Positions 1-6,220 of a DNA stretch of 28,095 nucleotides are shown here, one piece after another. The notes beneath the pieces are model-generated. The model was not told where the DNA came from, made no database searches, and saw nothing but the letters and a program-made list of their open reading frames with translations. Position 1 is the stretch's first letter; the number at the start of each line of letters is the position of its first letter. The position numbers and the translations under genes are program-made. Origin of the DNA: Pseudomonadota bacterium (GTDB lineage: Bacteria > Pseudomonadota > Gammaproteobacteria > Burkholderiales > Sulfuriferulaceae); contig JAJYGL010000094.1 in assembly GCA_021790625.1 (NCBI GenBank), forward strand, positions 1 to 28,095. Reading direction: 5' to 3'.

Positions 1-131
1 GAAGCGCCATGTTTACGGCAGAAATCGCAGTCGCAAACTCGCGGATTATATGCTGTGAGAACACCCGTGAATTCAATCTCGATTAAGATGTTGCCGCAAT
101 GGCATCCACCATTCAATTTGTGCGCGACCAT
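1..131 (-). CDS. GFA-family (glutathione-dependent formaldehyde-activating enzyme-like) protein, partial
   Basis: Reading the minus strand from the ATG at 131 gives 43 residues before the left edge cuts the gene. They begin MVAHKLNGGCHCGN and end with CDCDFCRKHGA. The G-G-C-H-C-G motif followed about 20 residues later by C-x-C-x-x-C-R-K-H-G is the zinc-binding signature of the GFA/CENP-V (DUF636) family, whose members bind zinc through cysteine clusters. Many are annotated as formaldehyde-activating enzymes, but the substrate of most is unknown, so no reaction is assigned. The family is usually 110-150 residues, so about two thirds is missing. The ATG sits eight codons before the first cysteine motif, as is normal. 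No ribosome binding site stands out. Confidence 0.85.
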   Translation of the reverse strand, partial: MVAHKLNGGCHCGNILIEIEFTGVLTAYNPRVCDCDFCRKHGA

Positions 132-453
132 GTCGATAACCTTAATGCATAACGTTAACTATACACCAATTGTGTCTGATAATCCTGGGTTGCTTGTCGC
201 ATAACGTAAAGTAGACACCCAAAAACTACTAAATTTTTTAGCTGGTTAGGTGGCTAAATGGTTTGAAATAAATAAAACTTGATTATTATTAATTATAAAC
301 GTAATTTAATCGCACCTACTTTTCAAATAATGAAAAAGTGAAACACATCTCTTCTGCCAACAACATCATGACAAAATTTCTTTTTTTGTTTTGTTCCAAT
401 AAATCATGGCAGCTGTATATGTGAACGATCGCAATTGGCACATAGCGGTCATA
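132..453. other. AT-rich intergenic stretch with an imperfect direct repeat
   Basis: No coding region is supported here. The DNA is much richer in A+T than the rest of the window. Two imperfect 21-bp direct repeats at 147-167 and 199-219 share GCATAACGT at the left and ACACC/GACACC at the right, about 16 of 21 positions. They lie just upstream of the GFA gene start and could be an operator or a decayed recombination site. Nothing else was recognised. Confidence 0.4.
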
Positions 454-457
454 CTAG

Positions 458-732
458 GGAAGCGCTGATTAATTCCTCCATGAGCCGCGTTGCGGGTCAA
501 ATCGGGAAGATCGCGACGCGTACGGCGCAGGTCGTAGCTGGGACTACGATGCCAAGCCGTACAAGAAAGCGAGCACCCGATTTGGCCGCAACCCATATGG
601 GACGGGGTCTGGCGGGCGAACTGCCGTGTTGCGTCTCTTGTCAAGGAGAATAACCCTTGACTGCGAGCCACGCCTTGCATTTCATCCCGCCAGACCACCG
701 TCGCGGCCATGTGGGAATTAATCAGCGCTTCC
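458..732. mobile_element. MITE-like non-autonomous inverted-repeat element
   Basis: The element is bounded by perfect 19-bp terminal inverted repeats, GGAAGCGCTGATTAATTCC at 458-476 and its reverse complement at 714-732. Each end is flanked by CTAG (454-457 and 733-736), which fits the four-base target duplication of the IS5 group. It is 275 bp and holds no transposase; the open frames across it lack any family resemblance. Internal inverted repeats add structure: TCGTAG/CTACGA near 530-548, GGTCTGGCGGG/CCCGCCAGACC at about 606-616 and 687-697, and GTCAAGG/CCTTGAC at about 639-660. It was probably mobilised in trans by a transposase coded elsewhere. A degenerate half copy lies at 4775-4838. 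Confidence 0.75.
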
Positions 733-928
733 CTAGCACAACAGCCTGAAAGTCATCACAGGCCGAATTGCTGTCTTTCAGTTATGGTATTCAACCAACA
801 TGTGGTTTCGACGGATTGTGCTACGCGGCCATTTTCAACCACGACGATTCGGTTTCTGCGCAACCAGAAAGATCACGATTCCGATCTCAGAATTCAAACA
901 GACCTATTTTTGAAATATTGGTTGTCAC

Positions 929-957
929 TTGACAACTAACGGCTGGCGTACTAATAT
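929..957 (+). promoter_or_regulatory. sigma-70 promoter for the HicA-like/HTH pair
   Basis: TTGACA at 929-934 is followed by a 17-bp spacer and TAATAT at 952-957. This is a near-consensus housekeeping promoter. The first possible start codon, at 971, lies only 13 bases after the -10 box, so the leader would be very short. The 737-928 stretch upstream holds no supported gene. Confidence 0.7.
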
Positions 958-970
958 TTCATCAACATAA

Positions 971-1237
971 ATGAGCATATCAATGACGCATCCGAAAAAG
1001 GAAATCGCTGCAGCTATTGAGTACGCACGAAATAAAGGTTGGCGCATTGTTGAAGGTGGGTCTCATGCGTGGGGTCAGATGTACTGCCCATTCAACGACA
1101 AGGATTGCCGGTGTGGTGAATTTTGCCGCACAAGTATATGGAGCACGCCAAAAACCCCCAGCAATCATGCGAAACAACTTCGTCGAGTGGTTGATAACTG
1201 CACGGCGCATCGAACAACCATTGATGACGAGGAGTAA
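971..1237 (+). CDS. small HicA-like protein, putative toxin of a two-gene module
   Basis: An 88-residue protein starting at ATG 971; an in-frame ATG at 983 gives MTHPKKEIAAAIEYA and may be the true start. The N-terminal half (helix, then GWRIVEGGSHAWGQMYCP) resembles the HicA toxin layout, in which an amphipathic helix and a GW strand precede a G-S-H motif carrying the catalytic histidine. Unlike classical HicA it has a cysteine cluster (C-P-F-N-D-K-D-C-R-C-G-E-F-C at about 37-50) before a W-S-T-P motif and a basic C-terminal helix (NHAKQLRRVVDNC). It ends three bases before the downstream helix-turn-helix gene and shares its strong promoter, the arrangement of a toxin-antitoxin operon. Family and activity are inferred; a DNA- or RNA-binding accessory role is possible. 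Confidence 0.6.
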   Translation: MSISMTHPKKEIAAAIEYARNKGWRIVEGGSHAWGQMYCPFNDKDCRCGEFCRTSIWSTPKTPSNHAKQLRRVVDNCTAHRTTIDDEE

Positions 1238-1240
1238 AAT

Positions 1241-1768
1241 ATGTCTGAATTTGATTTTTTACTTAAATTCGACCTTGCCGATACAAACCCAGATCCGGAT
1301 AAATTTGTCGACGCGCTCTACGAAGCCGGATGTGATGACGCGACAATAGGAATAGGACAGAATGGCCGTGTTGCCTTGAGTTTCACAAGAGAAGCTGAGT
1401 CTGCCATTGAAGCTGTTACCAGCGCTATCGCTGATGTTAAAAAAGCAATTCCTGATGCCAGATTGGTCGAAGCCACTCCGGACTTAGTTGGTCTGACAGA
1501 CATGGCTGAAATGCTCGGGTGCAGTCGACAAAACATCAGAAAGCTGGTTATCGGGAACAAGCCTGCATTTCCATCGCCAATTCATGACGGACATTCTGCA
1601 ATCTGGCATCTTGCCAAAGTGCTGCCATGGTTCAAAGAAAAGGGAAACTACAAGATTGACGATAGTTTAGTTGAAATATCTGGCGCTAATATGCAAATCA
1701 ATATCGCCCGGCAAATACAGGACTTAGAACCAGCATTTTATCGAAACATTGAGAATCTGTTGGCTTAA
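1241..1768 (+). CDS. helix-turn-helix protein, putative antitoxin/regulator partner of the HicA-like protein
   Basis: A 175-residue protein. Residues 1-85 (FDFLLKFDLADTNPDPDKF..., then VALSFTREAESAIEAVTSAIADV) form an alternating strand-helix pattern with no recognised enzyme motif. Residues about 87-105 (LTDMAEMLGCSRQNIRKLV) are a clear MerR/excisionase-type helix-turn-helix. A short wing and a C-terminal helical tail rich in I, Q and N follow. The ATG at 1241 is three bases after the previous stop, and GAGGAG near 1229-1234 inside the upstream gene serves as ribosome binding site. That coupling and the gene order fit an antitoxin that neutralises the upstream protein and represses the shared promoter. 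Function is inferred from context and fold; similar pairs recur in proteobacteria as unnamed proteins. Confidence 0.65.
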   Translation: MSEFDFLLKFDLADTNPDPDKFVDALYEAGCDDATIGIGQNGRVALSFTREAESAIEAVTSAIADVKKAIPDARLVEATPDLVGLTDMAEMLGCSRQNIRKLVIGNKPAFPSPIHDGHSAIWHLAKVLPWFKEKGNYKIDDSLVEISGANMQINIARQIQDLEPAFYRNIENLLA

Positions 1769-1935
1769 CGCCTCCATAAGTTCCACTCAAGCGAAAAAAT
1801 CACCGAAATCCGTGGGTCTTTTAACCTGGTCTTTGCATAAACCTGCCCAATTCCAATTGAGTTCCAACCCGTCCTGCTGAGCAATTCTGAGCAATTTTCA
1901 GGTAAAGCCCCCTCTTTTGCCAATCTTGCCAACAC

Positions 1936-2274
1936 TTACCGGCTTGGGTGCTCGGTAATGAACTGCCGCAGAGCAGAATCAATGCGAGTTTGCCAGCCGT
2001 CACCCGAAGCTTTGAAGTGCTCGATAACTTCATGTGACAAACGGATGTTGATGCGTTCTTTTGGATATTTGGCACGCGGGCGACCGCGAGGCTTGAGCAT
2101 TTTCTGCGCAATCTTTGCACCGAAGATTTGTGGCAGTGTTTCACTGGCTGGTTTTGCCTCTGCAAACCATTCGTCATCCAGATCAACGGCATCAGGGTCA
2201 GCAGCAATACCTGCGTTGATAGCCGCATCCTCTTCTGGGGTTGGGCTGATGTGCCCGACTTTAAGTTTTGGCAT
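1936..2274 (-). CDS. brnA: BrnA-family antitoxin
   Basis: A 112-residue protein from ATG 2274. The start MPKLKVGHISPTPEED, the segment EEDAAINAGIAADPDA and the C-terminal region with E-R-I-N-I-R-L-S followed by GWQTRIDSALRQFI are characteristic of BrnA. Its C-terminal ribbon-helix-helix domain binds DNA and autoregulates the operon, while the N-terminal part neutralises the RNase toxin BrnT. A longer open frame reaches 2331, but the 2274 start is the family start and overlaps the end of brnT by 14 bp, as in intact brnTA operons. The antitoxin is intact although its toxin gene is broken, so it is an orphan that could still repress or counter related toxins. Confidence 0.88.
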   Translation of the reverse strand: MPKLKVGHISPTPEEDAAINAGIAADPDAVDLDDEWFAEAKPASETLPQIFGAKIAQKMLKPRGRPRAKYPKERINIRLSHEVIEHFKASGDGWQTRIDSALRQFITEHPSR

Positions 2275-2531
2275 AGTTCTTTTCCTTTCGTTTGTTGGCC
2301 TTGCGAAGGCTGATGACGCGAGTCGCATCACCGCGAACGCAATAAATCGTTACCTATAAACGCTCGCCGATGTACCCGGTAGCCTCGAATCGAGGTTCAG
2401 GATACTGTTTGCGTGTGTCCTCACGAATCACGGTTGTGTTCCACTCAAAGTCTTCAGCATGAGCTAACGATACGCCTTGATGTTTTGGCGATATTGATTG
2501 CATCTTTGACAAGATCGAATTCGTAACCCAT
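2261..2531 (-). pseudogene. brnT: brnT toxin gene, disrupted by a frameshift and a nonsense codon
   Basis: From ATG 2531 the frame reads MGYEFDLVKDAINIAK. It then continues correctly only in the next frame, as HQGVSLAHAEDFEWNTTVI, because of an extra A in the AAAA run near 2482-2486. After FEATGYIGERL an in-frame TAG (near 2350, probably from CAG) interrupts the protein, and the frame resumes as VTIYCVRGDATRVISLRKANKRKEK to a stop at 2261 overlapping brnA. With both defects repaired it would be an 89-residue BrnT, a RelE-fold ribonuclease. Conserved pieces of the family are all visible (KHGVS-like, REDTRK, RVISLRKANKRE-like). Two independent lesions make a sequencing error unlikely as the full explanation. 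Confidence 0.85.
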
Positions 2532-2537
2532 GCTATT

Positions 2538-2566
2538 AATGTACTCACAAAAAATAACTTTGTCAA
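2538..2566 (-). promoter_or_regulatory. brnTA promoter
   Basis: On the minus strand TTGACA (2566-2561) is separated by 17 bp from TACATT (2543-2538), just upstream of the brnT ATG at 2531. It would still drive brnA through the dead toxin gene. BrnA operators normally overlap such a promoter. Confidence 0.6.
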
Positions 2567-2598
2567 ATCATCTGGAGTGACCAGCAAGGGGTAGTATC

Positions 2599-2631
2599 GC
2601 GAACCTGTATGCGATTTTTTCTTCTAAACGT
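2599..2631 (+). repeat. direct repeat copy A (pairs with 3520-3551)
   Basis: GCGAAcCTGTaTGCGATTTTTTCTTC plus AACGT recurs at 3520-3551 with three substitutions and one gap over about 32 bp. The two copies lie in the same orientation and bracket the signal-peptidase fragment and higBA. This copy overlaps the start of that fragment's open frame. Confidence 0.6.
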
Positions 2632-2863
2632 GGATGGTGTATGGATCAACGGTCAGTGGCTGTGCAGCCAGCAGATGGCGGGATCGGAGCGATATCCATC
2701 GGTTCGGTTGCCACATCAAAATGGAGACTTTGCGCTAGGCAAGGCCGAATACTGGATTTATGGGAATGGCGCCAATTCGGGGTTGGCTGCACAGCGTTTC
2801 GACAGCCGGTATTGGGGTGCAGTACCTGAATCCATGATTCACGATGTCAGTATCCGAAGCTAA
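2609..2863 (+). pseudogene. C-terminal fragment resembling a TraF-like S26 family signal peptidase
   Basis: The 84-residue frame contains VDGVWINGQW, a short loop, LPHQNGDFAL and then QRFDSRYWGAVPESMI near the C-terminus. F-D-S-R-Y-[WF]-G-x-V-P is the conserved late box of signal peptidase I and of conjugative-transfer peptidase TraF, and V-x-I-N-G is a usual mid-protein strand. The N-terminal membrane helix and the Ser and Lys catalytic boxes are absent: in this frame the upstream sequence meets a stop at 2555. No ribosome binding site is visible. It therefore looks like the remnant of a conjugative or integrative element gene. A short free-standing expressed protein cannot be excluded. Confidence 0.5.
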
Positions 2864-2882
2864 AACTTGCGCATGTTTTGTA

Positions 2883-3170
2883 TTATGCGGCCACATGCAG
2901 TGGCGCTATATGCTGGCGCGGTTGCTGTTCTGCTTGCCAAAGATCGTAGGCTGCCTGCATACGGATCCACAAGCCTGGTGGCTGTCCAAGCGCTTCAGAA
3001 AGTCTGATGTCCATTTCAGCCGTGATGCCTGCATGTTGGTTCAACAAGTTGGAGAGATGTGGGCGAGTTATGCCAAGGTGAGCGGCAAACGCGCCCACAG
3101 TAAGACCGAGTTCCGGTAGTACATCTTCCTTTAGAATTTCGCCGGGATGCGGCGGATTATGCATGCGCAT
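2883..3170 (-). CDS. higA: HigA-family antitoxin
   Basis: A 95-residue protein. It begins MRMHNPPHPGEILKEDVL, the typical HigA opening, followed by an XRE/Cro helix-turn-helix (LTVGAFAAHLGITRPHLSNLLN, residues about 23-44) and the family motif I-T-A-E-M-D-I-R-L-S-E-A-L-G. The C-terminal part, LWIRMQAAYDLWQAEQ, is also standard. HigA binds the HigB toxin and represses the operon. It lies 10 bp downstream of higB on the same strand, in the toxin-first order normal for this family. Length and motifs are complete. Confidence 0.93.
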   Translation of the reverse strand: MRMHNPPHPGEILKEDVLPELGLTVGAFAAHLGITRPHLSNLLNQHAGITAEMDIRLSEALGQPPGLWIRMQAAYDLWQAEQQPRQHIAPLHVAA

Positions 3171-3180
3171 GATTCTTCTC

Positions 3181-3459
3181 CTAATGGTAATCCAGATAAT
3201 CCACGAGTTCAGCTTCCCCGTTTTCGAAGCGGAAAATGACTCGCCAGTTTCCGTTTACGGATATAGACCAGAAACCGTTTAGATGTCCGCCGAGCTTGTG
3301 CAGTTTAAAGCCTGGCACATCCACCTGACCAATAACCACTGCCGCATCCAGTACGCCAAGTATGCGTTTTAAACGAAGCGCGTGATCCGGACGGATACCT
3401 GCCTTGGAACCTGTTTCATAGAAAATCTGAAGCCCGGTATGGCGGAAGTTTTTGATCAT
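3181..3459 (-). CDS. higB: HigB-family toxin (RelE/ParE superfamily)
   Basis: A 92-residue protein from ATG 3459. I-K-N-F-R-H-T-G-L-Q-I-F-Y-E-T-G-S-K-A-G-I is the standard N-terminus. L-K-R-I-L-G-V-L-D-A-A, L-H-K-L-G-G-H-L-N-G-F-W-S-I and N-G-N-W-R-V-I-F-R-F-E follow, ending V-D-Y-L-D-Y-H. This is the RelE-fold mRNA interferase of the HigB/graT type, which cleaves mRNA in ribosomes. The Arg of NWRVIF and the terminal YH, important in the family, are present, so the toxin looks functional. It is co-transcribed with higA from the promoter at 3465-3493. Confidence 0.94.
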   Translation of the reverse strand: MIKNFRHTGLQIFYETGSKAGIRPDHALRLKRILGVLDAAVVIGQVDVPGFKLHKLGGHLNGFWSISVNGNWRVIFRFENGEAELVDYLDYH

Positions 3460-3464
3460 GCTCT

Positions 3465-3493
3465 ATTGTATCCTGTAAAGAGACGCATTACAA
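3465..3493 (-). promoter_or_regulatory. higBA promoter
   Basis: On the minus strand TTGTAA (3493-3488), a 17-bp spacer and TACAAT (3470-3465) lie directly upstream of the higB ATG at 3459. The very short leader and the TGTA/TACA half-sites around the -10 box fit autorepression by HigA; the operator itself is inferred. Confidence 0.6.
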
Positions 3494-3878
3494 ATCATGT
3501 TTTGGTTAAAAGTATTATGGCGAATCTGTGTGCGATTTTTTCTTCCAACGTCCTTTCAACGTCCCACGATCATCTCGGAAATAAATACATTGATCGTTTT
3601 CTTTCCGCAGAATCTTGTTTTGCACCATTCCTGAAGCCATTGGGGTCAAGTCTAGCCTTGTAGCAAAAAGCCTGTTCCTCGTTCTACCCGTTATTTCCGG
3701 GGTATTTTTTGTGAAACATCGAGTGCATCATAAAATTATGACAAATGCATGAAACCGACCCCCCCAAACGGGTTATGGCAAGCCGGCGGAATTGTTTTTA
3801 TCATGTACATGCAGCAAGTTCGTAAATGTTTTGTAACGATTTACCCATGCCATTTCTTATACATCTTTAGGAGCCGCC
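3494..3878. other. non-coding stretch between higB and the PEP-CTERM gene
   Basis: No gene is supported here. It contains the second copy of the direct repeat (3520-3551), a short CAACGTCC duplication just after it, and the AGGAG ribosome binding site (3869-3873) five bases before the ATG at 3879. A sigma-54 -24/-12 element, known for some PEP-CTERM genes, was sought and not found in convincing form. Confidence 0.5.
3520..3551 (+). repeat. direct repeat copy B (pairs with 2599-2631)
   Basis: The second copy of the roughly 32-bp direct repeat, in the same orientation as copy A. The shared core is TGCGATTTTTTCTTC with GCGAA to the left and AACGT to the right. It lies upstream of higB. Confidence 0.6.
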
Positions 3879-4592
3879 ATGAAAAACAAACTCAGTCTCG
3901 CCGTGCTACTGTGCGCGATTGCTGCGAGCGCCCCGGTGTTCGCTGCGACGTACACGTCCCTCACATTGCCGACCCTCAACACCGACATTCGCACCTATAC
4001 CGATGGTGGCGTGTATGACCCGTTGTTTACCGGGCCCGTGACGCCGCATGTCCTGGGAAGCACACCTTTCGACCTTCAGCTGTCTGCCAGCGGCAATGAT
4101 GCATTCATAGGCGGCTCTGGGGGTGGCGCGATTACTATCCCTGTCAACGTATACGGCGTCGATAACGTGGATACCTTGATCAATTCCGGGTGGGGTACGG
4201 CCGGTGTGACTACCGGCAGCATCACCTTCAATGGCAGCGTATCGTCCTATACGGTCGACCTGGTGGAAGGCAGCAACGTGCGCGACCACTATTATGGCAA
4301 TTATGTGAACACCACCAGTGCGCCTTATGTCATGGAAGCCGTCTGGGGCGTCAACAGCCCCGGAAATGCGCATCTCGACATGCAGAACTTTATCCTGCCT
4401 TCCATTTTCAGCACGCAGATGCTCGACAGCATCACGTTTGATTCATTCGGTTTGGGGAATCCTGACGGCACGCCTTTCATCGTCGGCGCCACTGCCGTAA
4501 GCGGCGTGGCGACGACACCCTTACCTGCCTCGGGCCTGCTGATGCTGTCGGCGCTCGCGCTGACCGGCGTTGCAGCGTTGCGCCGCCGTTGA
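3879..4592 (+). CDS. PEP-CTERM (PLPAS-type) exported protein
   Basis: A 237-residue protein with an N-terminal signal peptide (MKNKLSLAVLLCAIAASAPVFA, cleavage near residue 22). The C-terminal sorting signal is T-P-L-P-A-S-G, then the hydrophobic segment LLMLSALALTGVAAL and R-R-R. That tripartite tail is the variant PEP-CTERM signal, recognised by an exosortase in Gram-negative bacteria that make exopolysaccharide. The mature part is rich in S, T, G and N and low in charge, with no enzymatic motif, as is usual for these surface or extracellular proteins. AGGAG lies five bases before the ATG. No exosortase or second PEP-CTERM gene is in the window, so the processing machinery must be elsewhere. 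Specific function is unknown. Confidence 0.85.
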   Translation: MKNKLSLAVLLCAIAASAPVFAATYTSLTLPTLNTDIRTYTDGGVYDPLFTGPVTPHVLGSTPFDLQLSASGNDAFIGGSGGGAITIPVNVYGVDNVDTLINSGWGTAGVTTGSITFNGSVSSYTVDLVEGSNVRDHYYGNYVNTTSAPYVMEAVWGVNSPGNAHLDMQNFILPSIFSTQMLDSITFDSFGLGNPDGTPFIVGATAVSGVATTPLPASGLLMLSALALTGVAALRRR

Positions 4593-4867
4593 TCGACACG
4601 GTGTGTATCACCCGGGCTGCCGTCGCGGACCAAGTCACCACCGTCGATGGCAGCCTGCATTTGCGTTAATAAGAGTAATCACAAATAAAGGAGTCAAACC
4701 CGTTAAAGTTTCGACATCAATCGTGATGATTGCAAGTTCAAGAATATCGGGTATGTCTTTGTATTCACGTGGTTGAGCGCTGATTCATTCCGCCATAGGC
4801 ATGGTGCTGCAAACCAAACCGGAAAGAGTGTGACGCGTTTGCGGCTCGTTCAAGCCAGCGCAGCTGT
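4593..4867. other. intergenic stretch with a degenerate MITE half copy
   Basis: No gene is supported. The only recognisable content is the MITE-like terminus at 4775-4838. Confidence 0.4.
4775..4838 (+). mobile_element. degenerate, one-ended copy of the 458-732 MITE
   Basis: AGCGCTGATTcATTCCgCCAT (4776-4796) matches 19 of 21 positions of the left end of the 458-732 element. The similarity continues more weakly through an AAACCGGAAAGA and GACGCGT segment, the latter at the equivalent distance from the end (within two bases). No matching right terminus was found. It lies directly beside the truncated Rpn gene. Confidence 0.5.
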
Positions 4868-5230
4868 TCAGCCTGCGCCCGGCCCAAACAGGTTATTCAG
4901 ACTATCGGCATCGAGTACCTGATCCAGCCAAGTGTCCAGTTGTTCTTTTGATGCGGCGGTGATTTTTACCAACACATCCGGTGCGATTGATCCAAAGCGC
5001 CGGGTAATGAGTTTTTGCAAGGCCAAAGCCTCGCCCTGCTGCATCCCTTGCTGTATCCCCTGCTGCATTCCCTGCTGCATACCTTTTTGCATGCCTTCAG
5101 CTTCGTATTGATGCGCCCATTCTTCCAGTCGATCGGCCAGCATGACATTTATCCCTTGTAAGTCGTCTACCTGTGGCAACAGATCAGCGGTTCCTTGAAC
5201 TGGCAGTTTGAGATTCAGTAGTGATTTCGC
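4868..5230 (-). pseudogene. C-terminal fragment of an Rpn/DUF4351-type (PD-(D/E)XK nuclease family) protein
   Basis: The open frame from the stop at 5231-5233 to 4868 encodes about 120 residues: LNLKLPVQGTADLLPQVDDL, then MLADRLEEWAHQYEAEG, four-residue G-M-Q-Q type repeats (12-bp DNA repeats near 5035-5095), and LQKLITRRFGSIAPDV through a Leu-rich C-terminus. The E-E-W, G-x-Q-x-G repeat and L-x-R-R-F-G order is that of the C-terminal part (DUF4351) of recombination-promoting nuclease/putative transposase proteins of about 300 residues. The nuclease domain is missing, with non-matching sequence and stops upstream. A start at TTG 5179 would allow a 103-residue protein, but no ribosome binding site supports it. 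Confidence 0.7.
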
Positions 5231-5307
5231 TTAAAATCGCTGAAAAGTTGTTCAAACGAACTGAGCCGCTTCTCCCTGTCTTGGCATGGTAATGAATGGA
5301 AACATTG

Positions 5308-6165
5308 TCATTTAGCATAAATCCATTCATTTAATACTGCTCGCGCTGCATCAATTACTTCTGATGCGGTCAGTCCTATTGGCCCTATACCCCGTTGTAC
5401 CAGGTTGTCGGCGGCTGCGCCATGCAGATAGACGGCTAGCAATGTCGCTTGTTGCGGGCTGAGTTGCTGTGCGATCAGGGCGGCGATCATACCCGACAAC
5501 ACATCTCCCATTCCTGAGCTGCTTAACCCGGGGTTACCGGTGGGATTGATGAACCAGTCGAGTTCAGTTAGTGCACAAATGCTGCCCGCGCCTTTAAGGA
5601 CCACGATGCTGCGAAAGTGCTTTGCCAGGGCTTGCGCTGCACCGACCCGGTCTTGTTGCACGGTATCGGTGGTGCTATGCAGTAGTCTGGCGGCTTCGGC
5701 AGGGTGGGGGGTTAATATGCTGGCGGAAGTTCTGTGTTGTAATGATTCCGTGAGTTCGGTGTGCGTGGCGATCAGATTCAGCGCGTCGGCATCCAGTATC
5801 AGCGGTATGTCACTGGCGAGAGCTTGTTGCAACCAGAGCAGGGCAACGTCATCTTGCCCAAGTCCGGGTCCAATGACCAGGGTGGAGATAGCGGCGAGTT
5901 CGAATAACTGCGCTGGTGAGCGTAGCATGAGTTCGGGTTGTTGCGGATCAACGATCGGCGCATTATCGGTCAGGAGTGCGACATATACTCGCCCCGCGCC
6001 GCATTTCAGTGCCGCACGACCGGTCAGCAGAGCCGCGCCAACCATGGTTGCGGCGCCGCCAATGATACCGACACTGCCTAACATGCCTTTATGACAATCT
6101 GTCGGGCGCGGTTTGAGTGCGGCGGTTACAAATTGCTGATTTAATTGATGTATAGTGGTCTTCAT
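5308..6165 (-). CDS. nnrD: ADP-dependent NAD(P)H-hydrate dehydratase
   Basis: A 285-residue protein. It repairs hydrated, inactive NAD(P)H by ADP-dependent dehydration. Visible motifs are H-K-G-M-L-G-S-V-G-I-I-G-G near the N-terminus, G-P-G-L-G-Q, L-D-A-D-A-L-N-L, L-T-P-H-P-A-E-A-A-R-L, V-V-L-K-G-A-G and the nucleotide-binding G-N-P-G-L-S-S-S-G-M-G-D-V-L-S-G, where most homologues have G-x-x-G-S-G. It is the stand-alone dehydratase domain, without the NnrE epimerase domain that is often fused at the N-terminus. AGGTG lies six bases before ATG 6165, so that start is preferred over the GTG at 6174. It is the last gene of the fur-yffB-dapE-prmB run, 55 bp after prmB. Confidence 0.92.
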   Translation of the reverse strand: MKTTIHQLNQQFVTAALKPRPTDCHKGMLGSVGIIGGAATMVGAALLTGRAALKCGAGRVYVALLTDNAPIVDPQQPELMLRSPAQLFELAAISTLVIGPGLGQDDVALLWLQQALASDIPLILDADALNLIATHTELTESLQHRTSASILTPHPAEAARLLHSTTDTVQQDRVGAAQALAKHFRSIVVLKGAGSICALTELDWFINPTGNPGLSSSGMGDVLSGMIAALIAQQLSPQQATLLAVYLHGAAADNLVQRGIGPIGLTASEVIDAARAVLNEWIYAK

Positions 6166-6220
6166 GTGCGTCACCTGAAACCGAAATCGTGATCAAGCCT
6201 GAATCGCCACCTTGATTTTT

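Noticed and set aside
366..939. Open frames on both strands across and just after the inverted-repeat element
   Set aside because: They lie in or beside the MITE, overlap each other and show no family motif or ribosome binding site.
1..1800. Integron cassette array with attC sites
   Set aside because: Toxin-antitoxin genes and a GCTTAAC-like core near 1764 suggested it, but no paired R'/R'' folded site or consistent gene orientation was found.
3660..3878. A sigma-54 -24/-12 promoter for the PEP-CTERM gene
   Set aside because: TGGCAAG near 3776 is followed by GA instead of the required GC at the -12 position.
5291..5341. Inverted repeat AATGAATGG/CCATTCATT at the nnrD 3' end
   Set aside because: One arm is in the nnrD coding end and the loop is 33 bases, so it is weak as a terminator.
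6192..6216. Hairpin ATCAAG/CTTGAT followed by a T run, as a terminator
   Set aside because: The T run is on the plus strand but the genes here run on the minus strand; the stem is only 6 bp.
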